From Firmicutes bacterium OM04-13BH (GTDB lineage Bacteria; Bacillota; Clostridia; Lachnospirales; Lachnospiraceae): a stretch of 64,000 nt of DNA. Position 1 is the stretch's first letter. Each line of letters begins with the position of its first letter. Location: assembly GCA_003481745.1 (NCBI GenBank), contig QULP01000014.1:358-64357 (forward strand). The letters run 5' to 3'. The position numbers were made by a program, and so were the translations under genes. The notes beneath the pieces are model-generated. The model searched no databases and was not told where the DNA came from. It was given only the letters and a program-made list of their open reading frames with translations. Below, one piece after another: positions 36,693-43,822 of the stretch.

Positions 36693-37172
36693 ATGTTAGA
36701 CCAGTCATACTACGAAGTGGCGGACAAAATCATTGAAAAATATGGTAAAAAACCGTCATCACTCATTCCTGTTATGCAGGACATTCAGGCAGAGTACCGC
36801 TATCTGCCGGGAGAACTTCTTACTTATACCGCAAAACAGATTGGAGTAACCGAAGCAAAAGCTTACAGTGTTGCAACTTTCTATGAGAACTTCTCTTTTG
36901 AACCAAAAGGAAAATATGTGATTAAAGTCTGTGACGGAACCGCCTGTCATGTGCGTAAATCCATGCCAATTCTGGAAGAACTGTATAAGCAGTTAGGATT
37001 AGGCAAAAAGAAACACACCACCGAAGATATGATGTTTACAGTTGAAACCGTTTCCTGTCTCGGAGCTTGTGGACTTGCTCCTACTTTGATGGTAAACGAA
37101 GATGTTCATCCAAAAATGTCACCTGAAAAAGTGATTGAGCTGTTGGAAGAATTGAGAGGTGAAGGCGCATGA
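36693..37172 (+). CDS. hydC: NADH-dependent [FeFe]-hydrogenase subunit C (NuoE-like)
   Basis: 159-aa thioredoxin-fold [2Fe-2S] subunit. The cysteine pattern is CDGTACHVR...CLGACGLAP. It belongs to the trimeric electron-bifurcating hydrogenase that couples NADH and reduced ferredoxin oxidation to H2 release. RBS AAGGAGG. It overlaps hydB by 4 bp. Confidence 0.94.
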   Translation: MLDQSYYEVADKIIEKYGKKPSSLIPVMQDIQAEYRYLPGELLTYTAKQIGVTEAKAYSVATFYENFSFEPKGKYVIKVCDGTACHVRKSMPILEELYKQLGLGKKKHTTEDMMFTVETVSCLGACGLAPTLMVNEDVHPKMSPEKVIELLEELRGEGA

Positions 37173-39049
37173 CAATTACGAATAGAGCGGAACTTGATAA
37201 ATGCAGAGAATCAGCAGAAAAGCAGTTGAATGCTTATGACTGCCGTATTTTAGTCTGTTCAGGCACCGGCTGTATTGCAACCGGTTCCGAAAAAATTTAT
37301 AAAAAAATGCTGGGAATCGCAGAAGGCGCACCGGGTGTTACCATTGAATTCGGACCACATGATGAGAAAGAACATGTGGGCGTAAAAAGAACCGGATGTC
37401 AGGGCTTCTGTGAATTTGGTCCGCTGGTAAGAATCCAGAAAGGTGACCATGTCATCCAGTACATAAAAGTAAAAGAAGATGACTGTGAAGAAATCTTTGA
37501 AAAATCCGTTGTTGGAGATGAAGTGATTGAACGTCTGCTTTATGCAAAAGAAGGTCAGTCTTATGTGCAGCCGGATGAAATTCCGTTTATTGCAAAACAG
37601 ACTAGAATCGTCTTGGAAAACTGTGGAAAATTTGATGCAGAATCTTTAGATGAATATATGGCAGCCGGCGGTTTCAGTGCTCTCGAAAAAGCATTGTTTG
37701 AAATGACGCCGGAACAGGTTGTAGAAGAAGTCGATTTATCCGGTCTTAGAGGTCGTGGAGGCGGTGGTTTCCCTGCCGGTAAAAAATGGAAACAGGTCGC
37801 AAATCAGAAAGTAAAAGAACGCTATGTCGTATGTAATGGTGACGAAGGTGACCCTGGAGCATTTATGGATGGTTCCGTAATGGAAGGTGACCCGTTTAAG
37901 TTAATCGAAGGTATGATGATTGCGGCTTATGCAGTTGGTTCAAGCGATGGATATATTTATGTACGTGCCGAATATCCAAACTCTGTAGCAAGACTGCATC
38001 ATGCGATCGATGTTATGGAAGAGAAAAATCTGTTAGGAGAACATATCTTAGGCACAGACTTCAGCTTCCACATGCATATCAACCGTGGAGCTGGTGCATT
38101 CGTTTGTGGTGAAGGTAGTGCGCTGACCGCTTCCATCGAGGGAAATCGTGGTATGCCAAGAACAAAACCACCAAGAACCGTAGATAAAGGTCTGTGGGCA
38201 AAACCAACCGTATTAAATAATGTAGAAACTTATGCAAACGTACCGAAGATTATCTTAGAGGGACATGAATGGTTCCGCACGATCGGTACAGAGGGAAGTC
38301 CTGGAACAAAGACCTTCTCTTTAACCGGTTCAATCGAAAATACTGGTCTGATTGAAGTTCCGATGGGAACCACTCTTCGTGAAATCATTTATGATATCGG
38401 TGGCGGCTTAAAGAACGGTTCTGAATTTAAAGCGGTACAGATTGGTGGACCATCCGGTGGATGTCTGACCGAGAAACACTTAGACGAACCACTCGACTTT
38501 GACTCCGTTAAAAAATTTGGTGCTATCGTAGGTTCCGGCGGTCTGGTTGTTATGAACGTAGACACCTGTATGGTAGAAGTAGCCCGTTTCTTCATGAGTT
38601 TCACACAGCGTGAATCCTGTGGTAAATGTACTCCTTGTCGTGAAGGTACTAAGCGAATGCTGGAAATCCTTGAAAAGATTGTAGCAGGAAAAGGGGAAAT
38701 GGAAGATTTAGAGCGCCTCGAAGAACTTGCAGAGATGGTAAAAAATATGTCTCTCTGCGGTCTTGGAAAGAGTGCTCCACTTCCGGTACTTAGTACCATT
38801 CGTATGTTCCGTGATGAATATGTAGAACATATCGTAGATAAGAAATGTGTTTCCCATACCTGTAAGGCAATGCAGAACTACTATATTAATCCGGATAAAT
38901 GTAAAGGCTGTACCAAGTGTGCAAGAAATTGTCCGGTATCTGCAATTTCAGGAGAAAAGAAAGCACCACATGTAATCGACAATGCAAAATGTATCAAGTG
39001 CGGAAGCTGTAAAGATAACTGTAGCTTCGACGCAATTGAAATCAGATAG
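37169..39049 (+). CDS. hydB: NADH-dependent [FeFe]-hydrogenase subunit B (NuoF-like)
   Basis: 626 aa. An N-terminal thioredoxin-like [2Fe-2S] domain precedes the NuoF core, with the FMN/NADH-binding GLRGRGGGGFPAGKKW and GDEGDPGAFMD. The 4Fe-4S site is ESCGKCTPCREG. The C-terminal bis-4Fe-4S ferredoxin domain has CKGCTKCARNCP and CIKCGSCKDNC. It is the NADH-oxidising, bifurcation-site subunit. Ends 13 bp before hydA. Confidence 0.95.
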   Translation: MTITNRAELDKCRESAEKQLNAYDCRILVCSGTGCIATGSEKIYKKMLGIAEGAPGVTIEFGPHDEKEHVGVKRTGCQGFCEFGPLVRIQKGDHVIQYIKVKEDDCEEIFEKSVVGDEVIERLLYAKEGQSYVQPDEIPFIAKQTRIVLENCGKFDAESLDEYMAAGGFSALEKALFEMTPEQVVEEVDLSGLRGRGGGGFPAGKKWKQVANQKVKERYVVCNGDEGDPGAFMDGSVMEGDPFKLIEGMMIAAYAVGSSDGYIYVRAEYPNSVARLHHAIDVMEEKNLLGEHILGTDFSFHMHINRGAGAFVCGEGSALTASIEGNRGMPRTKPPRTVDKGLWAKPTVLNNVETYANVPKIILEGHEWFRTIGTEGSPGTKTFSLTGSIENTGLIEVPMGTTLREIIYDIGGGLKNGSEFKAVQIGGPSGGCLTEKHLDEPLDFDSVKKFGAIVGSGGLVVMNVDTCMVEVARFFMSFTQRESCGKCTPCREGTKRMLEILEKIVAGKGEMEDLERLEELAEMVKNMSLCGLGKSAPLPVLSTIRMFRDEYVEHIVDKKCVSHTCKAMQNYYINPDKCKGCTKCARNCPVSAISGEKKAPHVIDNAKCIKCGSCKDNCSFDAIEIR

Positions 39050-39062
39050 GAGGACAAGGTAT

Positions 39063-40751
39063 ATGGGAATTATGACAATCGACGGCAGAAAAGTTGAGTT
39101 TACCGACGAGAAAAATGTCCTTTCTGTCATTCGAAAAGCTGGAATCAATGTTCCTACTTTATGCTATCAGCCGGAGCTTTCCATTTATGGAGCCTGCCGT
39201 TTGTGTACAGTAGAAGATGAGAGAGGTAAATTATTTGCCTCCTGTTCAGAAATACCGAGAGATGGTATGGTAATTTATACCAATACCAAGAGATTAAAAA
39301 AATATAGAAAAATGATTGTAGAGCTTCTGCTCGGAGCACACTGCAGAGACTGTACTTTGTGTGATAAGAGTGGAAACTGCGTCCTTCAGGATTTGGCTTA
39401 CCGCCTTGGCGTAAAAGAAGTGCGCTATGAAAATACAAAAGAAGAACAGCCGTTAGACGGCAGTTCTTATTCCATTATCCGTGACCCGAACAAGTGCGTA
39501 TTATGTGGGAACTGTGTACGTGCCTGCCGTGAACTTCAGGGTGTGGAAGCACTTGGAATCGCATTCCGTGGAACAGAAGCAACGGTTATGCCGGCATTTA
39601 ACAAAGGTCTGGGAGAAACAATGTGCGTAGGCTGTGGTCAGTGTAGAGTAGTCTGTCCGACGGGCGCAATTACCATTCGTTCCGATATCGATGCAGTATG
39701 GGATGCACTCGAAGACCCGGATACCAGAGTCATTGCACAGATTGCTCCGGCAGTGCGTGTGGCAGCAGGGGATGCATTTGGACTTCCGAAAGGAAAGAGT
39801 TCTATGGGTAAAGTGGTAAGTGCACTTCACCAGATGGGCTTTGACGAAGTTTACGATACCGGATTTTCTGCTGACTTAACCGTTATGGAAGAATCCGCAG
39901 AGTTCTTAAACCGTGTGAAAAACGGCGGAAAACTTCCACTTATGACATCCTGCTGTCCGGCATGGGTAAAATTTGTGGTAGACCAGTATCCGGATTATAA
40001 AGACAATATTTCTACCTGCCGTTCCCCACAGGGAATGTTATCCGCAGTTGCAAAAGAATGGTACCGTGATCCGGAAAGAGCAGAAGGCAAACGTACTGTG
40101 ATGGTATCTTTCATGCCTTGTACCGCAAAGAAGATGGAGATCAAACGTCCGAACAGCTTTACAAAAGGAGAACAGGATACCGATCATGTGCTGACTACAA
40201 CCGAACTCGTTCGTATGATTAAGAGTGCGGGAATCGACTTTGCAAATATGGAATGCGAAGAACCGGATATTCCATTTGGAATGGCTTCCGGCGGTGGTAA
40301 AATCTTTGGTGTTACCGGTGGTGTAACAGAAGCGGTGCTTCGTCACCTTGTACCGGCACACGATACCGAAACCTTAAAAGCAATTTCCGAGTTTGGTATG
40401 CGTGGAGAAGAAGCAATCAAAGAATTTACAATTCAATATGAAGGAACCGATATCAATATCTGTGTTGTAAGCGGACTTGCAAATGCACACGAAGTATTCC
40501 GCCGTATGAAAGCAGGAGAAGCAAATTATCATTTAATTGAAGTGATGGCTTGTAAAGGCGGATGCGTTATGGGTGGCGGACAGCCTGTAAAAGCAGGAGA
40601 ATGTGTAAAATCTGTAAGAACAGAAGGACTGTATGAAGTAGATACCGAATCTGCGATTAAAGTATCCGATGATAATGCGGATATGGAGAAATTGTATGCA
40701 GAGTTCTTAAATGGAAAGACACATGAACTGCTCCATAATGAAGGATATTAA
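39063..40751 (+). CDS. hydA: [FeFe]-hydrogenase catalytic subunit A
   Basis: About 562 aa. An N-terminal [2Fe-2S] domain (CYQPELSIYGACRLC), a His-ligated cluster (HCRDCTLCDKSGNC) and two 4Fe-4S clusters (CVLCGNCVRAC; CVGCGQCRVVC) lead to the H-cluster domain. Its motifs are L1 TSCCPAW, L2 MPCTAKK and L3 ACKGGCVMGGGQP. Start at 39063 follows AGGAGG; the longer frame overlaps hydB. Confidence 0.95.
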   Translation: MGIMTIDGRKVEFTDEKNVLSVIRKAGINVPTLCYQPELSIYGACRLCTVEDERGKLFASCSEIPRDGMVIYTNTKRLKKYRKMIVELLLGAHCRDCTLCDKSGNCVLQDLAYRLGVKEVRYENTKEEQPLDGSSYSIIRDPNKCVLCGNCVRACRELQGVEALGIAFRGTEATVMPAFNKGLGETMCVGCGQCRVVCPTGAITIRSDIDAVWDALEDPDTRVIAQIAPAVRVAAGDAFGLPKGKSSMGKVVSALHQMGFDEVYDTGFSADLTVMEESAEFLNRVKNGGKLPLMTSCCPAWVKFVVDQYPDYKDNISTCRSPQGMLSAVAKEWYRDPERAEGKRTVMVSFMPCTAKKMEIKRPNSFTKGEQDTDHVLTTTELVRMIKSAGIDFANMECEEPDIPFGMASGGGKIFGVTGGVTEAVLRHLVPAHDTETLKAISEFGMRGEEAIKEFTIQYEGTDINICVVSGLANAHEVFRRMKAGEANYHLIEVMACKGGCVMGGGQPVKAGECVKSVRTEGLYEVDTESAIKVSDDNADMEKLYAEFLNGKTHELLHNEGY

Positions 40752-40792
40752 AAAAATAAAATAAAATAAAGTGAAGTAAGATAAAATGCGAA

Positions 40793-40834
40793 GAGGTCGA
40801 TGAAAGTGAAAGCTTTTGTCGGCCTCTTTGTTTT
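40793..40834 (+). terminator. Terminator of hydCBA
   Basis: GAGGTCGA/TCGGCCTC stem followed by a T-rich run. Its sequence, including the preceding ATGCGAA, closely resembles the terminator at 49789-49826. Confidence 0.8.
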
Positions 40835-40908
40835 CTCCTAAAAAAAGACGAAAATAGTATTTTTTGGTTCTAAAATTCGACCTGTTGCATATATTAATAA
40901 AAAGAGAC

Positions 40909-40933
40909 ATCTTAGATTCTTTCTATCCAAGAA
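40909..40933 (-). repeat. Left recombination site of a putative invertible segment
   Basis: Arm ATCTTAGAT, spacer TCTTTCT, arm ATCCAAGAA. The first 19 bp are an exact inverted copy of 42288-42306. The spacer is the reverse complement of the right-site spacer. It overlaps the last codons and TAA of the recombinase gene. Confidence 0.75.
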
Positions 40934-42102
40934 GTTACCCCTGTTTCTAACATATTTTCCTGTCGTTTCGGATAATTTTGACTAGTTTCCTGACGATTTA
41001 TAATTTCCGAATCCGGAAACCGCAGGATGGTGATTTGGCTTTGTTTGAAGCTCATGGACAGATGAACATAGCGGTCCATTGTGATTTTGACAGAAGAATG
41101 TCCAAGCATCTCACTTAAAGCCTTAATCTGCATCCCCGATTCCACACAGCGAGTTGCGAACGTGTGACGCAGTGTATGAAAATGAAAATCCCGGATGCCA
41201 CAACTTTTTAAAACCTTTTTAAAACGGCTGGTCATCGTCCGAGGCTCTATGGGAGACGAATTTCCAGATAAAAGATAGTCTGATGGATAACAATTTTTTT
41301 CAAGTTTTTCTAAAATTGGAATCATCTGAGGATGAAGAGGAACAGTTCGTTCCCGCTTGTTTTTGGGTGAACCGAGATATAATACCGTCTTAGGTTCTCC
41401 GAAATATTGTTCTTTATTTTGAATTCGCTGAAGAGTGTGACGGATATGAAGTACCTGTTCTTTCAAATCAATGTCCTCCCAAGTAAGAGCACACAGCTCA
41501 CCAAGACGAATCCCACTGAACAATGCAAGCTGAATTCCAACAGTGGTTAAGGAATCCTTAGATTTTAGATATAAGAGAAAATCACAAGACTCACTGTCAG
41601 AAAGAACATCGAGAGGATGCTTCTTCTGGTCAGAAACCGGATTTTTACATAAAATCGGCAGACTATTTTTTGTATGCTTCAAGCTTCCATTAATAATCGT
41701 ATTGATGGTATGCAGAGAACTTCCAGAAAGACTTTGTGCCAGATGTTCCACCAGTTTATCATAAGTATCCTGATGAATTTCACGTACATAGAGCGTGTTC
41801 CATTCAGGAAGAATATACTTCTCCAGAAAATTTTTATACTTGATATAGGTCGCTGGCTTCCAACGCCTGGAAGAATCTGCTAACCATTTGTAAGCAGAAT
41901 CCGAAAATAAAGCAGTAGAAATCGTTGTTTCATTTGACAAAGTAAGCATTTTTTCATAATTGTTTTTTAGAAAAAGAACTTTTCTGTAAGTCGATGCATA
42001 CAGATACTTGAAATGTGGACGGCCATTAGACTTTTTTCCAAGAAAGACTCGTGCTTCCCAACGTCCATCTTTTCGTTTATAGATGTTTTGACCTGTTCTC
42101 AT
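40912..42102 (-). CDS. Tyrosine recombinase (phage integrase family), putative promoter invertase
   Basis: 396 aa. An AP2-like arm-binding N-terminus (YKRKDGRWEARV) precedes a SAM-like core-binding domain (about 65-150). The catalytic domain has a complete set: R199 (SGIRLGE), Lys in the SPKNKRERT loop, H309 and R312 (HTLRHTF), H335 (GHSS) and Y345. The length and layout match Tn916-type integrases. No excisionase, relaxase, capsid or other mobile gene is near. It is enclosed by two inverted 25-bp sites (40909-40933, 42282-42306), so a local DNA inversion role is inferred. RBS AAGGAGG on the minus strand. Confidence 0.93.
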   Translation of the reverse strand: MRTGQNIYKRKDGRWEARVFLGKKSNGRPHFKYLYASTYRKVLFLKNNYEKMLTLSNETTISTALFSDSAYKWLADSSRRWKPATYIKYKNFLEKYILPEWNTLYVREIHQDTYDKLVEHLAQSLSGSSLHTINTIINGSLKHTKNSLPILCKNPVSDQKKHPLDVLSDSESCDFLLYLKSKDSLTTVGIQLALFSGIRLGELCALTWEDIDLKEQVLHIRHTLQRIQNKEQYFGEPKTVLYLGSPKNKRERTVPLHPQMIPILEKLEKNCYPSDYLLSGNSSPIEPRTMTSRFKKVLKSCGIRDFHFHTLRHTFATRCVESGMQIKALSEMLGHSSVKITMDRYVHLSMSFKQSQITILRFPDSEIINRQETSQNYPKRQENMLETGVTSWIERI

Positions 42103-42237
42103 AGGAAACCTCCTTAGTTGTGAAAATTTGACAAGCTTTCTGACGGTGATTAGAAGTGAGAATGTTAAGATATCGTTAAAAGTGCATAAGAAAACTTTGC
42201 AAATAACTTAAGAATTTAAGAAAAATGTCAGAAAACA

Positions 42238-42266
42238 TTGACAAAAACATGAATTACAGTTATTAT
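42238..42266 (+). promoter_or_regulatory. Strong outward promoter inside the invertible segment
   Basis: TTGACA, a 17-bp spacer, then TATTAT. The expected start point is about 42273, just before the right recombination site. It reads through that site into the cobalamin riboswitch and DUF4430 genes. No comparably good promoter is visible between the site and the riboswitch. Confidence 0.7.
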
Positions 42267-42281
42267 AAGACATGTAAAGGC

Positions 42282-42306
42282 ATCTTAGATAGAAAGAATC
42301 TAAGAT
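42282..42306 (+). repeat. Right recombination site of a putative invertible segment
   Basis: Arm ATCTTAGAT, spacer AGAAAGA, arm ATCTAAGAT, with perfect 9-bp inverted arms around a 7-bp asymmetric spacer. This is the size of a tyrosine recombinase core site. 42288-42306 is an exact inverted copy of 40909-40927. Confidence 0.78.
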
Positions 42307-42316
42307 TACCGTGCAA

Positions 42317-42344
42317 CAATCCTATTAGTATTATGACAGGATTG
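42317..42344 (+). other. Hairpin upstream of the riboswitch
   Basis: CAATCCT/AGGATTG, a perfect 7-bp stem with a 14-nt loop, between the right recombination site and the cobalamin aptamer. No T-run follows; the role is unknown. Confidence 0.5.
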
Positions 42345-42389
42345 ATAGAATTTCATACAGAAATGTTGGAAAATGTGTACGCTTATAAG

Positions 42390-42600
42390 TATTGATAATA
42401 CTTAGAACGGAATCCGGTTAGAATCCGGAGCAGATCCTTTCCCTGCTGTAAGGACAACGAAAGATGTAAAAAGTCACTGAATGAATCAGATTTGGTAAGA
42501 CACATCGAGTAGGTTAATTGGTCCTGAGCCAGAAGACGGAGCGTAATAAAACATTCCCGATATTTAAGAAAATTCGGAGGCCAGGAACGAATTGACTGAA
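42390..42600 (+). promoter_or_regulatory. Cobalamin riboswitch
   Basis: It contains the conserved core GGAATCCGGTTAGAATCCGG, then GCAGATCC...CCCTGCTGTAAGGAC. The B12 box GAGCCAGAAGACGGAGCG follows about 100 nt later. An intrinsic terminator at 42676-42711 is the likely expression platform, so B12 would switch off the downstream genes. Boundaries are approximate. Confidence 0.88.
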
Positions 42601-42675
42601 GCATAAGAATAAACAGTACCCTTTATTATCTGATTAAATAGATGTGGAATATCTGTAGTTCGAGGATGAGAAATC

Positions 42676-42711
42676 AGTTCGTATGACCTTTCGGTTGTAC
42701 GGGCTTTTTTT
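42676..42711 (+). terminator. Riboswitch expression-platform terminator
   Basis: A GTTCGTATGACC/GGTTGTACGGGC stem with G-U pairs, followed by T7. It sits between the aptamer and the first DUF4430 gene. Another hairpin (CACAGTGG/CCACGCTGTG) lies at about 42778-42809 before the RBS. Confidence 0.78.
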
Positions 42712-42848
42712 ATTGTCATGACAGACAGCAAAAGGAAGGAAAGTGAAAAAGTCGTGATAATGAAACCTTACAGTCGCACAGTGGAAAATAAAATACTCCC
42801 CACGCTGTGATGACTTAACAAGAGGGAGAAAAAGAAAAGGAGGAATAA

Positions 42849-43730
42849 ATGATGAATTTATTCAAGAAAACTACTTCTGTAGTTTTAGCAGGAGTGACAA
42901 CACTGTCTATGGCTATGCCAGTATTAGCAGCAAATGGTGACCCGAATCTAGTAGTAACACCGGATACTAAGTATTCTACACCGATTCAGGCTGATTCTGA
43001 AGTGACACTTGGACTGATGCCAGCGAATAGCTACTATCAGAGAACTGGATTTGATTCAGCAGATGCTGCAGCAAACGGTTTGGAAGTATCAAAGATTAAT
43101 TTAGGAGCAGATAAGATTTCATCCGTTTTTACGTATGGTTCTAAAACCGTAGATGGTTTGTATGCGGGTACAGTGACAGTAAAAGGTAAAAAAGGTCAGT
43201 ATGGTCCTGCAAGTTTACATATCGTAAATAAAAATAATACAAGTGCTGGCATCGATATGACGGTGTATGTAGAATCATCAAAGACAGAGGATGCAGTAAA
43301 CGTTGCAAAAGTACAGGCTGTTGATTTGACAAGTGGTAATCTTATGAATGAGACAGCTAAAAATGTAAGTGTTGCAGCGGCATCTACAGAGGCAGGAAAT
43401 CCGTTTAAGGATTCCGAAGGATGTGCACAGAGCTATCCGACTGCAGGTGATGCATTATACAGTTTGGCAGAAGCTAATCAGATGAGTTTTGAACAGAAGG
43501 GTGGATATGTACAGTCAGTAACAGATAAATATGAGAATACTCTTGAAGAATATACAACTAAAGACTGGACTTATTATGGATGGAACTACTGTGTGGTTCG
43601 TGATGGTGAAAAAGTAGCAGAAGGAAATATTTTAAGTGCGTCTGTTCTGGAAGTAGAAAAAAATGACAGTGTATATTGGGCATTTGGTACAATGGATCAG
43701 GCAAATGCATATTTTAAAACATTAAAATAA
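42849..43730 (+). CDS. Secreted DUF4430 (transcobalamin-like) protein
   Basis: 293 aa with a signal peptide (cleavage near VLAANG). The middle region is beta-rich. A C-terminal DUF4430-like domain (about 195-290) has TAGDALYSLAEA, a GGYVQSV strand, YYGWNYCVVRDG and NDSVYWAFG. DUF4430 is the fold of the C-terminal domain of animal intrinsic factor/transcobalamin. Control by a cobalamin riboswitch strongly suggests corrinoid binding. No wall anchor is seen, so it may be secreted or held by the following giant protein. RBS AAGGAGGA; the start could also be the next ATG at 42852. Confidence 0.85.
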   Translation: MMNLFKKTTSVVLAGVTTLSMAMPVLAANGDPNLVVTPDTKYSTPIQADSEVTLGLMPANSYYQRTGFDSADAAANGLEVSKINLGADKISSVFTYGSKTVDGLYAGTVTVKGKKGQYGPASLHIVNKNNTSAGIDMTVYVESSKTEDAVNVAKVQAVDLTSGNLMNETAKNVSVAAASTEAGNPFKDSEGCAQSYPTAGDALYSLAEANQMSFEQKGGYVQSVTDKYENTLEEYTTKDWTYYGWNYCVVRDGEKVAEGNILSASVLEVEKNDSVYWAFGTMDQANAYFKTLK

Positions 43731-43752
43731 GTAATATAATTTTTGAGGTTAG

Positions 43753-43783
43753 TGGTTGAGGCGGTGTTCCTCCGCCTCAACCA
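43753..43783 (+). other. Intercistronic hairpin
   Basis: GGTTGAGGCGG/CCGCCTCAACC, a perfect 11-bp stem with no strong T-run. It lies between the two DUF4430 genes and could adjust their ratio. Confidence 0.6.
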
Positions 43784-43822
43784 TTTGACTGAAATATCAA
43801 TAGATAGATGGAAGGTGTAAAA

